Origin: Rosa chinensis
Taxonomy: Eukaryota > Streptophyta > Magnoliopsida > Rosales > Rosaceae
DNA: 64,000 nt
NCBI RefSeq assembly: GCF_002994745.2
Contig: NC_037090.1
Location: 14,558,001-14,622,000, forward strand
Direction: 5' to 3'
Part shown: in pieces, positions 36,659-47,805 of the stretch
Layout: each line of letters begins with the position of its first letter
Numbering within the stretch: position 1 is the first letter of the stretch
The notes under the pieces: generated by a model
Seen by the model: only the letters and a program-made list of their open reading frames with translations
The model's database searches: none
What the model was told of the DNA's origin: nothing
Made by a program: the position numbers and the translations under genes

Positions 36659-37174
36659 TGTTAATGTCTAAAAGTCTGGCGGTAGCTGGACCTTAGTTAA
36701 CGCTGATCCGGTGGGCGGATCGGTACTTGTGTTGTTCTCGAAGCTCCCGCTACCTGTCAAATAAAATACAATGGGCGTCAGAGGGAGACCGCGCCGGGCG
36801 GTCTTCAACTCTCCGATGCCTAAGTTAGTCGATGTATTTACGTTGACAAAGTAACAGTAGGTAAGTATTGAATGCGTAATTAATGAGGAGAGAGGAGAGA
36901 ACCTTTTATAGGTGAGTAAGAGGTTGATCTTCTCTTAGTTTTCGATGTGGGACTGACATGCTTCAGTTCCCAGTTTCAGAACCTTCTGATGCCATCTTGG
37001 AGTGGGGCGTGGCGGCGCGTCGGCGGCGATCTGGAGGTGGTCCGACTCCGAGGTTGTAGCCCGCCTGGCGGTGTGTCTGCATGTCATTCCTTTGGCTGGA
37101 ATTGGTACCTTTGGCGGTACAATGAGCATGGCCCATTATAGCTAATTATGCTTGCAAATGTACATGCATGTACA
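36659..37174 (-). repeat. 3' LTR of Tat element 2
   Basis: On + it reads TGTTAATGTC...CATGTACA, so on the element strand it starts TGTACATG and ends TTAACA. 516 bp. Bordered internally by a purine-rich tract (on the minus strand GGGGACTTGGGGGACT). Confidence 0.93.
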
Positions 37175-37719
37175 AGTCCCCCAAGTCCCCAGTCAAGGAG
37201 GGCAATCTTGGTTGGGGAGTTGTTCGGCGGTTTGAAGCGTTTTCCTCCGCTAGACTTGCAAGAGCATAATTAGGGTCAGTGCGTTGTCAACCGTTGGTTT
37301 TACTGAGCAAACGCTTTATACCCTTTCGGGTGGGCCCCTGCTAGGCCCCCCAGGGAGTCCCCCACTCCCCGGCGAAGATAGACCTTCGGATGGTCCGTAA
37401 ATTGTTTGTTGAGGAGGATCTGCACGGAGCAGAGGGTGTTGGGTAGCGAGCCCAATGTTTAGCACCCAAATGACGGGGGTCAACGTGCTTGATCAGGGCC
37501 GTCGTAGACTGTTGACCAGTCCCCGTGTCCCGTAGGGACAGTCTGACGGTAACGCCGCGTGGCGATCGTTGTCAGAGTGAGGTGTGACCTCGGGATTTCG
37601 GCGTTTGGCGGATATCCCCCCGCTGGATGCAGCAGGAAGCAGCGTCAGGTAGACATGGCTGGCGGTATTTTGCTGAACGATATTGCGTTTGAACAAAGCA
37701 TGCCGTTTGCAAGATGAAA

Positions 37720-38340
37720 ATGGGGTTCCGCCAGAGGTGTATAGCGGAAGAAACCCCGCTTGCAGGATAGTGAGGGAAAGGTTCTGCTGGAGGGGTTTAG
37801 CTCAGCGGAGACTCCGTCACTTGGAGGGTGCCAAGGGAGAAGTTCCACTGGTGGGGTTTCGCTCAGCAGAGACTTCGTCCTTGGAGGGTGCCAAGGGAGA
37901 AGTTCCGCTGGCGGGGTTTCGCTCAGCGGAGACTTCGTCCTTGGGGGGTGCCAAGGGAGAAGTTCCGGGTTTCGCTCAGCAGAGACTTCGTCCTTGGAGG
38001 GTGCCAAGGGAGAAGTTCCGCTGGCGGGGTTTCGCTCAGCGGAGACTTCGTCACTTGGAGGGTGCCAAGGGAGAAGTTCCGCTGGCGGGGTTTCGCTTAG
38101 TGCAGACTTCGTCCTTGGAGGGTGCCAAGGGAGAAGTTCCGCTGGCGGGGTTTCGCTCAGTGGAGACTTCGTCACTTGGAGGGTGCCAAGGGAGAAGTTC
38201 CGCTGGCGGGGTTTCGCTCAGCGGAGACTAAGCACTTGGAGGGTGCCAAGGGAGAAGTTTCGCTCGCGGGGTTTCACTCAGCGGAGACTTCGTCACTTGG
38301 AGGGTGCCAAGGGAGAAGTTCCGCTGGCGGGGTTTACGTT
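37720..38340. repeat. 60-bp tandem array in 3' region of Tat element 2
   Basis: Nine copies of GGGTGCCAAGGGAGAAG occur between about 37825 and 38310, spaced 60-61 bp apart; one unit is shortened by about 8 bp. Each unit also holds GGGGTTTCGCTCAGCGGAGA. Units are highly alike, so recent unequal exchange is likely. Long open frames here are products of the repeat, not genes. Tat/Ogre elements are known for variable tandem repeats between their genes and the 3' LTR, which can seed satellites. Confidence 0.92.
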
Positions 38341-38592
38341 ATCTCAGTGGTTACTTCCGTCAGACGCTTCGTCTGGTGGTGGCTGACACGTGTCCAACCC
38401 GCAGGGGGTTAGCGTGCGGAGGCTTGTCCCCTAAACCTGGCCGTCTTCTCGCCATAAATGACAGTAATTATGGATTTCGTAACCGAAGCAACGCCTCGGT
38501 TAATCTGGGTAGTAAGTGGAGGTCTGTGACACGTGTACGGCTGTCGTGTGATGTCGTTTTTTAGCGGACGGCGGAGAGCGCGTTGATGTTGA

Positions 38593-38600
38593 CATAAAAG
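38593..38600 (+). promoter_or_regulatory. TATA-like box of the antisense gene
   Basis: CATAAAAG followed by a G-run and, about 30-40 bp on, a leader-like CTTCACATCCACAATCG. It is placed so that transcription would run into the antisense gene, opposite to gag-pol. Core promoter only; no distal sites identified. Confidence 0.45.
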
Positions 38601-39117
38601 GGGGGGAACCCAGCTAGATTCGACACTTTGGTAAAATCTTCACATCCACAATCGTATTCTCCTCGCTCTGCCTGTCCGAGACTGAAGAAAGAAGTTGCCG
38701 GAGCTTTGAGATACCGTTCCCGGAAAAACGACTACCGCACCCCTCTAAAATTTCTATTCACCATCGTATCGTAGGCTTCACCACCGAGGTTGGTATCTGG
38801 ATTCTATTTTTCCTGTTTCATTGGATCTGCTATTTTCTGGGTTTTGTTATTCTTGCCTTTCTGGGATGATTTCTGTTTTTCTTTGGCGTGTCCTGAGGTG
38901 TAGAATGATATATTGGGGGGGGGGGGGGGGTCTGGATTATGGTGTTTGGCAAGGAGTTAGTGTTTTGGGATTTGTTAGATAGTTGAATCTGGGTTGAGTG
39001 TGCTTGTTCGTATTTTGGCATTTTATGGGTTTTGTTCTTGATGCCTTTGCCTATGACTGATGTAAGAGTAGGCTAGATATGTGTTGGTGCTAACTGGTGT
39101 GGGTTTTAGGGTTTGGG

Positions 39118-41762
39118 ATGGCTAATGTTATAGAGATTTCGAGCAGTGAGGATTCCGGGTTTGACGTGTCGATCAGCGCGGCGGATAGTATTTTTATTGA
39201 TTCGTTGCGTCCGTCTGCCCATGTAGGAACCTCACTGCCAGAACCGCTACAGACCATCCCCTGGGAAGTAGCTATGGGTCGGGGTTCGCGTCCAGAGAGC
39301 TCTAGGGCGGGTGAGGCCGCTGCTGCCAAAGCTAGGCGCGATGAGCGTTTAGCGAGCAATAGTGCTGCTAGCGGCTCCGCTGGGGAAGAAGAAGCAGCGG
39401 GGCAGAATGCTGAGTCGGCGTGGTTCCTCTCGGATGGCACCTTCGTCGACGAGGCAGGAGGGCGGATGAACGCCGCCGCTATTAACCGAATGAAGCAGAC
39501 GTTCCGGTTGCCGGGCTCGGTGAAGCTGCGCCCGCCGACAGCGGATGAGAAGGCTTCGATTCTCCCGGCGGGATTTGCTGCCGTTCATGGGGCGATATTC
39601 CGCCAAGGAGTGACACTCCCGCTGGTGCCAAATCTCCAAATCCTGGTGTCAGATTTTCCCCAACATGTGGCGGTTGATGTTGGCCATGAACTCACTTTGG
39701 CGGTTGTCCGGGTGCGAGGGGCCTACTGTGGCGGAAGTGCTTCACTTCTACGAGTTGGTGTACGTGAAGCGCCGAAGTTGCAGAGGGCAAGTGAACTTGA
39801 GCCGCCGGCAGGGAGCGCCCAAGCTGATCGAGAATTTAAGGGACTCAATGTCCTACTGGCGGGGACCTTCTGCGTCGCCACAGAGGGTTGGGAGTATCAT
39901 GCCAGGTCGAACGAGGGAGGGCCGACATTTAGGATCAAGTCGGAGTTCCAACCCATTCGAGGTTGGTAACCGGTTTCCGCTGAACGTAGTTGGCAGGTTT
40001 ACGCATTTGCACTTGTACTCTCACTAACGATTACTGTTTTTATGCAGCGGGACTGCGGTACACGCTAACGCGCGAAGAAGAGTGTCTTATAGCGAGGATC
40101 AGAGGTTGCTGGCGGAACCGTAACTTGCTGGATTTCCGACTTCTGACTGGTTGGGAGTTGCTGGTCGACCAGTGGCTAATGCGCTCCATTGGTGAGAAAT
40201 CTCCGCCATGTTTTTTTTTTTTTTAGCAAGCGATCCGGACTGATTGGTGGTTGTTGTTTTTTTTTTTTTTAGAAACTCCGCCGGGCAACAAATCGAGTCG
40301 CGACGCTTTTGAAAAAGCAATGGACCGCGCGGAGATAGACAACTTTCTGGAGGCCATGTACCCCGAGGGGCTGGCGGCCCAGCAGACGCTGGTGAACCCC
40401 GAGACGCTGGCCCTGAGCCAGTCCGAGGTTCCGGTGGTGCTGCCAATGCCGCACCAGTCCCATCTCGGTGAGGATGGTCTGCCGGTGGTGCAGGAGGGGA
40501 CTCAAGCTGCCGGCGGGGAAAGGGGAAGAGCTACAGCTGGGCAGCAGAAGGAGCGGATGCCTGGCCACAGGCGTGGCCCTCAAAAGAGTGTCACTGTGCT
40601 AAGGGAGGAACCGCCGGTGAGGGTGACGAGGACCACTGCTGGGAGTCAACGGGCGTTGGAGAGAAAACGCCGGCAGGATGATTCTCCCACTGAGGAAGAG
40701 AGAGAGGAGGTGGAGGTGATCGGGGCCCGCCGACAGAAGAAGGCCCGACGAGCTCCTTCGAAAACAGTTGCGGTGGAGGGAGAGGCGCCCGCCGTTAGTG
40801 AGCTGGACTCGTTTGCCGAGTATGCGGCGTTCATGACAGATGGTGAGCGGGAGTTCCTGTTCCATCTATGCGAACAGCTGGGGTTCGGAGGTCTGGCGGG
40901 TATCTCGCGCCCCACGGCAATTGACCAATCGCCCTTCAGCTCGGCGTTTGGTCAAATATCGGCGGGACTGCATGATATGTTCATGGCGGCGTCGAAGCAG
41001 CCCCTGATTGAGGGGGAACTCAGGGAGGAAATTCAAGGTCTCCAGAGGGAGTTGGTGGAGGCGAAGGAGAAACTGGCGGAGGCAGAGCGGCGGCTGGCCA
41101 AGGCGGAATGTGACTACGCGGACGTCCGCGGTAAGCTCAACGTGGCCATCACGAGGGACTTGGAGAGGAATGAATGCGTCTCCAAGTTGGAGCAGGAGAT
41201 CGCCCTGCTACAGGAGCGGGTAGCCTCCAAGGATAAAAAGCTTATTATTGTGCAGCGGGAGTCCGCCGCCAGAATGACGAAGTGAAGAGGCTGGAGGGTG
41301 AGGTTACCCGCCTGAGGGATGAAGAGAATACCGCTGCGGCCGCCGCTGTTGAGGCGTTCAAGCAGTCGGCGGAGTTTAAGAAGGCGATGACCGAGTCGGC
41401 GAAGGCCGGGGCCCAAGCAAACATAGATATGCTGAAGAAGAAGGGCGCCATCGACTTCGCCAAAGCGTCCCAGCCTGCCGTGCCGCCGGCTGAGAGTATC
41501 CGGCCGGAGACAGAAGTGCCTGCCCCCACTGGAGGTGCCCACTCAGGCAGCGGAGAAAGTGGCGCACATCCGGCAGAAGGGTCCCAGCAAACTCCCCTCG
41601 CTACCCCATCGGAGGTGTCACGTGCTGGATTTCTGGCGGCGCACACCCGGGCGGATGGCACTATAGAGACCCCTAGCCCGACAGCGCGAGGGTCTGATCA
41701 AGCGAGTCGATCGATTGTGCCGCCGCCTGCTGAAGCTGAAGATGTCGAAGGCCACCCCTGAA
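39118..41762 (+). CDS. Spliced antisense gene of Tat element 2
   Basis: Opposite to gag-pol. Exon A is 39118-39961, starting MANVIEISSSEDSGF. Exon B is 40048-40191 (TLTREEECLIARIRG). Exon C starts at 40273 (ETPPGNKSSRDAFEKAM). Introns of 86 and 81 bp have GT-AG ends, and both joins keep frame. A 5' UTR intron ending GGTTTTAG at 39109 is likely. Exon A carries a gypsy-type transposon domain (FRQGVTLPLVPNLQILV; in a neighbouring frame EVLHFYELVYVKRR), so one pair of compensating indels is possible. Exon C has a proline/charged linker and then a long coiled coil (about 41010-41270). A one-base shift near 41270 moves the frame to KRLEGEVTRLRDEE, ending at 41760. AATAAA lies at 41853. Such extra antisense ORFs are known in Tat elements; their role is unknown. 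Confidence 0.75.
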
Positions 41763-41852
41763 GGCAGCTGGGATCGCCAGAGATTTTCCTACTCTTCTTT
41801 TTTTTTGTAGCCGCTGAGGCATAATCAGTTTGTAATGAACGTTGCGAAATGA

Positions 41853-41858
41853 AATAAA
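41853..41858 (+). terminator. Poly(A) signal of the antisense gene
   Basis: AATAAA about 90 bp after the stop codon region, within GAAATGAAATAAAGTTTT. Suitable position for 3' end formation on the + strand. Confidence 0.55.
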
Positions 41859-42179
41859 GTTTTAAATTGGCTTGCTACGATGTGTTTGTAGTGCTAGTAC
41901 TTTGAGTTATATTTTTTCTTTTGTCTATCAATGAAACATTAAAGGAATTAAGATTGGTCCAAGTGCACCACGTAGCGGACGAGGTCCGCTGACGATTGCT
42001 GGCGTTGCCAGTTGCCCTCAGTGCTAGACTTGGTGACAATGGTTAGAATAATTCCTCGTTTCATTGATAGCTGATTGATCAGTGTACAAAAGTGGGGTAG
42101 TACCCGTTGGGTAGCTTCCCTTAGCTAAATATTGAACAAAAATTTAGCTAAGTCAAGATGCTCGTGGGTAGCGGTCTGA

Positions 42180-43067
42180 CTATTTGTAGTAATACCGAAG
42201 GTGTTCGGTATTCCAAGGGTGGGTTGATGTAACGCCGTCCTTGTCCATTAAATAAAAGGTGCCTGGGCTAACGACTTCCACAATTTTGTATGGGCCTTCC
42301 CAAGTTGGGCGGAGTTTTGTTGGTGGCGGAATGACTTCCTTCATTACCCAGTCCCCCAGTTGGAGGTTCCGGGCCTTGACCCTTGCGTTGTAGAAACGCG
42401 ATACCCGTTGTTTGTTTTGCAAGTTGTGCAGATGGGCCTTGTGTCTTTTTTCTTCTAGGAGGTCCCTGTCCAAGCTGATGTCGTCGCTGTTGGTCTCTGG
42501 GCAGTAGCCTTCGATCCTAGCGGTAGGTTGAGTTACTTCAATAGGTAGGACAGCCTCTGTGCCGAATATCATACAAAAAGGAGTCTAGCCGGTGGCGGTA
42601 GTTGGAGTTGTCCAGATGGCCCATAGGACTTCTGGAAGCTTTTCCGCCCACAAACCCTTGGCGTCGTCGAGCTTCTTTTTGAGCAGCTTCTTGATTATTT
42701 TGTTTGCTGCTTCGACCTGGCCGTTTGTTTGGGGATGGGCGACGGATGCAAAACTTAACTTGGTGCCCAAGTTGGCGGTGAACGATATGAGTTCCCTATT
42801 GTTGAACTGTGTGCCGTTGTCTGTAATGATTATGTGGGGGACACCATAGCGGCAGTAGATATTCTTCTAGAGAAATCGAATGACCTTGGCGGTAGTGATT
42901 GCCGTCAGTGGCTCCGCCTCTACCCACTTGCTGTTGTAATCGATGGCAACAATGATGTATTTGAACTGGCCCTTGGCGGTTTGGAACTTTCCCATCAAAT
43001 CAAGGCCCCACGTGGAGTGGATCCATGGGCCGATGATGATTGACAGCGGCTCCGCCGGTGCATGTGG
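42180..43067 (-). pseudogene. Integrase core and C-terminus of Tat element 2
   Basis: After CACTA-2 the minus strand resumes HAPAEPLSIIIGPWIHSTW, then AIDYNSKWVEAEPL (first D), GQVEAANK (E) and LQLGDWVMKEVIPPP with HLRYYYK at the end (stop at 42180). A stop interrupts at about 42869 and another at about 42585 (TATGCTAG context), so even without CACTA-2 the frame is not intact. Close match to element 1. Confidence 0.88.
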
Positions 43068-43079
43068 CACTACAAAAAA

Positions 43080-43620
43080 GTCGTTTTTTTGCGACGTTAA
43101 GAACACGTCGTAAAAGAGTCCAAAAGTGTCGCAAAAGGTTATTTGCGACGGGGAAAGAAACGTCGTTAAAAAGCGCGTCGCAAATAATCCAGCACTTTTT
43201 GCGACATGTAACTCGCGTCGCTAATAAGTATTTGCGACGGTTGACTCTACGTCGGTAAAAAACTCGTCGAATTTACTTTTTTTTTTGCGACACCTTTTTG
43301 CTACGCGATTGTCTGTCGCAAAATACATATGCGACATGTTTTTGGCACGCTACGGTGCATCACAAAAGATATTTGCTACGGTCTTTTGCTACGTGAAAGT
43401 CTGTCGCAAAAGATATTTGCGACGCTTTTTTGCCACACGAAGATCTGTCGCAAAAAAACTTTTTGCGACGCCATATAAATGTCGTTAAAAATCTAATTTT
43501 TGGCGACGACTTTTTGTCACGAATGTTTTCATGTTGCAAATAGTTTAGGCGATACTTATTACCGACAAATATAAATGTCGTAAATAGTCTTTGCGACACT
43601 GGTTATTATAATTTTCCCGT
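43080..43620. repeat. Left subterminal repeats of CACTA-2
   Basis: At least 15 copies of TTTGCGAC(G/A) or TCGCAAA, in both directions, often spaced 25-35 bp apart, with CGTCG(C/T) variants. These are presumed transposase-binding sites. Open frames across this stretch are rich in RRSVAK-like repeats and are not genes. Confidence 0.88.
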
Positions 43621-44051
43621 CGAAAATTTTAATTAATTTTTTGTAACCAAAATAAACTTTAAGATTCATCGCAGTTGAAATGATACGAAAGAGTAATATA
43701 TATAATAATTGTATAACAAATGCATGCCTTGAGTCATACAAACTAAAATGTCGCTGCGAATACAGTAGTAGTCAAAATATTAAACTAAATAATCGAGTTT
43801 AGAGTAGCATGCTAATTGTTAAATTTATTGACATCTTGTACTTCCAGCATCAACACCTAGATATTTCTCCAACCTAGAAAAAAAGAGAAGAAAACCCATT
43901 GATCAATATACGCAGCCAAATAATAAAATTATTTTTGTTATAATGATGAATTCGTTTATTTTCAACCTTATAGTTTATCATGTAGTTGTGTTTGTAGACG
44001 AAGATAATTGTCGCTGCCCTTCCAAATTCAATTGACGATGCCCATCGGTAT

Positions 44052-44913
44052 CTATATTACGCCTAAGTTGTTGTGAACTTGAGGAATCATGAATCTATGA
44101 AAATCAATAGAGATGAAAGCTATAAGTAAAAATAAATAAATGACAAAGCTAAACAAAAACAAAAAATTAAAATAAAAACATACCTGTTCACTTGTACTTC
44201 CACTTGGGTTTACTTGGATACCAACATGAGCCATCAAAAGATTGAGACGATTCGATACATCATCGTACTTTAATTTCATGTCTCCCAATTGAGATTCATG
44301 GCTCAATTTAAGATCATCTAGCTTTGTTTGATAGTTTTTTTCCATTTCCTCATATTTTCTTTCCATTTCCTCAATTGTCCTTTTCTCATTAGTCTCATAA
44401 GCTTTGGAATTACCAGACACTTGAGATGGAGTTACACCTGTTCCATACATGCGAACACGTCCATGTGCATCTTCTCCCATCACTTTAGTGAATACCTCTT
44501 CACGAAAAGTATCATCTTGTTCATCTTCTGGCCTCTCTTCCAAATATTCATTGAATTGACTCTACAAAACCAGGATTTGCAGTGGGAATCCCAATCGCCT
44601 CATTAATCATGCCAAACATATCATCCATGATGATCGAATCAGAGTTAACCCCACTACCTTGGTATGGAGCTGCAGGTCCGGAAGGTTCACCATGTTTATC
44701 CCATATTCTATACATTTCCCAAAATCCGTCTACCAGTATATCCTCTCTTGCTTCCTCCCTAGACTTAAAATAGCGATTCCGACATAGCTTACAAGGACAC
44801 TTTATCCTTGTTGGATCAACGCTGTTGGCGAATGCAAACTCCAAAAAACTATCAACTCCATCTTCATATTTATGCCAGTCCGTTTCTCGTATATCAATCC
44901 AACTCTTATCCAT
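44052..44913 (-). pseudogene. CACTA transposase remnant: N-terminal domain joined to C-terminal domain
   Basis: 44548-44913 reads MDKSWIDIRETDWHKYEDGV, then FLEFAFANS and CPCKLCRNRYF: the transposase-associated domain at the start of En/Spm-type transposases. After a stop, the next frame (44052-44552) reads GEDAHGRVRMYGTGVTPSQV and a coiled coil: the plant En/Spm-type C-terminal domain. The catalytic core between them is missing, so a deletion joined the two ends near 44550. Long A/T-rich introns upstream (donor-like CTATG-GTGAGT near 47215) fit a multi-exon 5' UTR. Confidence 0.85.
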
Positions 44914-47600
44914 GTTTATTCTCCTACTAGTTATCCAAAATATATATATATATATATATATATTAAGTGTATGTATAAATATATGTGTATATATATATGT
45001 AGATTTAAAAAACTATCTATCAAACTGGGCATATAAGTTAATTTTATCTCTTGTAATCAATAAGGCCGACTAATACTCATTAATAATTTATGTAACATGC
45101 TTTATACACACACACACATAGAGATATAAGCATTGTAATTTACTGCACACAACCCTAAGAAAATTCTTACTGTAGGAACTAAATTATGTTTAAATTGCAT
45201 TGGAAAAACAGAGAATTTTGTACATGAAATAGAAAATATACTTACGATTTTCTCCAAAGAGAATGCTACACCTTCCTTGTTAGTCTTGCAAATGTTCCAA
45301 GTACAATATGAATCCTAGACATGTAATTATATTAGTATACGCAAAGTAAAATACACAAACAATTACAATGTGTAGCATGAAAATAAAATGCAGCAAAATG
45401 TAGAAACAACAAGCATATGGAACAACTAAACTACTGACCTTTTTTCATTTTTTTTTTCTTTCAAGAATTGCTCTGTGGTTCAATTTTAATGTTATTGTCA
45501 ATGGACTTTAGATCCCATATCAGTTTATTATAAGCAAGCAATGGTCAAGTTCCTGATCACCTGTTCTTAAACTAAACTACTGACTTATTTGGAAGTGTTA
45601 TATGGTAATACTCAAGCTTTGCTTGATTAAGAATAAGGAAGCATCTAAGCCAAACAAGACAAAGAACAATTTGAAAGAAGTGGAAAAAAAAAAAAACAGA
45701 GATCAGATAAAGAACGTCTATGTTATGTTTATATATATATGTATATTTTTTTGACCACCAAAGCAGAGCAGCATATCATATTAAAAAAACAACAAACAAT
45801 GTTATCATATCATTAGGAAAAAAAAAAACTATTAAGAATACCTATCCAAGACCAATCCCAGGAATAATTAGCGATGATAATAGTGCATCAAAGTTGTAAC
45901 TTTTCTTCTTCACCTAAAAGACCAAAACAAAAATAAAAGAGCTAGATGAATACAACATACTGTGAGATACCAGATGATGACCATTATATAGAAAACTAGC
46001 TGCAATTGTTCTTCATATATACAACATAGATCAGCTAGATTAATGCAACAACTTATCAATGGTTATTAACAAAACAACTATACAAGAAGACAGAACATAG
46101 CAAAAACAAAAATACAAAAACAAAAAAAAACAAAAAAAAGAAGAACAGGGGAAACATAACTACGTAGGGGAACTTGGACTGAACCAATATCAGAATGTAC
46201 AGAAATTTCAACTGTAGGGGAACTTGGCTACGTTGAACTTCTCTGCTTATACTAAAAAAATTACTCCTTCAGGAAGACTCGGTTGTGTTGGGGTATCATT
46301 CAATCTTACTGATTATTCTATATACATTTTATGAGAATAGAAAATATTTTTTTGATTAATTGAAGAGCTCATGAGAACAAGTTTGATTAAAAAAAGCTCA
46401 TATCCGTCATCATCCATAGTATCGTCTATATATATAACAGGGCATTTGCCTATCATAAACTGAAAATGATACGTACGTATATGACCCTCAAAAACAAAAG
46501 AATAGTATGCTCTTATAAACTTATAATAAAGGTTAAATTACCTTATGAGTTGTGATTTTATTAGGTTTTGATACGATCAAGGTTCTCCCTCTTATAGGAA
46601 AATAAAACTCTCTTTCTTTCTCTCTCTCTCAAACCTAAACACCCTAAAACCAGATAATGAAGCATAACTAATAATAAGAAAAAAAAGAGCAAAAACAATA
46701 ACAAAGCTCTCAAATTAGGTCTTCTTGTAGCTCATAGATGATGGTATTAAGTACTAGAAAATACTAGCACACAGGAAAGTATATGTTAAATTTTTCTCAA
46801 CATTGACACAAAAGATTATGCAAAAACCTACAAGAACAAACTCAAGCTGGCCTCAAATCCGAGGGAACAAAGCTATAAATATTGTCAAGACACCAGAACA
46901 CTAAAACCAACATGCAGTGTAACATAAACACATTCAGCAATCCCCTTCAAATCGAGAAATAACTTAAATTTTCCGAAATCAAAGATATAGGACTTGATTT
47001 TCTATACATGGAGACTCAGAAGCTATAACCTTTAGGTAGCAATCTCAATTACAGCTGAGCCAAAGCTCTTGGCACTAAAATTTCTTCGCATAATTACACA
47101 AACACAAAACTGAATGTCTTCAACAAAGATGAATCACAACCTTCCCCTTTCATAGACGACTCACTAACTAAACCCTCATCAATTCACAATAGAGGAATCA
47201 CAAAAAGAAGACTCACCATAGAAAACAAAAAAAGCGATATATATATTGAATGACAGTACCTGACTGAGGCGAACAGAAATCACTAATTTAGGGCAGTGAT
47301 AGAGAGACCTGAAAGAAAAGGGGGAAATTAGGGTATAACGAGCAATAATCCTACAATCAATTTAAACCTCCAAAAACGCAATAAAAAACCTTGCTTGATT
47401 CTGTAGTCGTGATAGCAATTGAGGCCGAATTGTTAAGAACTAGCTTTGAGCGAGAGATCGAGCGAGAGAAAGAGAGAGACAGAGTTCCGCCGTCTAGCTA
47501 TAGGAGACGGGATAGGAACTGATTTAGAGATCGAGTCTTGACGCGCGTCTAGCTATAGGAGATTTAGATCGATGTTCAGTTTTTTTTTTTTTTTTTTTTA
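44914..47600 (-). other. Non-coding 5' region of CACTA-2 transposase gene
   Basis: AT-rich with microsatellites (TA at 44939-44963, CA near 45109) and A/T runs. Splice-like sites on the minus strand near 47310 and 47215 and a GA-rich stretch (47450-47480) suggest leader exons. A repeated GTCTAGCTATAGGAGA occurs at 47490 and 47547. No other gene. Confidence 0.5.
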
Positions 47601-47805
47601 TTACGACGGGTTTTGAGTTATGTCGCAAAACCCTCCTTACTTTCTACCTATTTACGACAGTGTATGCGACGGCATTTAATGAAGGATGCAAATATATTGG
47701 CGCCAACTTTGGGCGCTTAATTCCGCCTAAAATTAAAGACTTTTGCGACGGCCGCGTCTCGTGTCTCAAATAAGTGTCGCAAATAAGCCTTTTCTTGTAG
47801 TGTGG

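Larger units (their letters stand above)
43068..47802. mobile_element. CACTA-2: CACTA element with transposase remnant, 4.7 kb
   Basis: Left end CACTACAAAAAAGTCG; right end the mirror of CACTACAAGAAAAGG at 47802. TGG flanks both sides (43065-43067; 47803-47805). Subterminal repeats are of TTTGCGACG / CGTCGCAAA type (43080-43620; 47600-47790), unlike those of CACTA-1 and CACTA-3. A minus-strand transposase remnant lies at 44052-44913. It sits between the zinc-binding part and the catalytic core of the Tat 2 integrase. Confidence 0.95.

Noticed and set aside
37720..38340. CRISPR-like array
   Set aside because: Units are contiguous with no unique spacers, in a plant retrotransposon. Same for 60375-60715 and 13777-14010.
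37683..38412. Several long + strand and one minus-strand open frames over the 60-bp array
   Set aside because: A 60-bp unit divisible by three keeps any stop-free frame open. The peptides are simple repeats (VPREKFRWRGFAQ) with no gene context.
38914..38932. Long G-run, and C-run at about 8426-8438
   Set aside because: Homopolymers in non-coding DNA. Lengths are unreliable and no function is implied.
43040..43600. Open frames with repeated Arg/Lys-rich peptides
   Set aside because: They arise from the TTTGCGACG subterminal repeats of CACTA-2.
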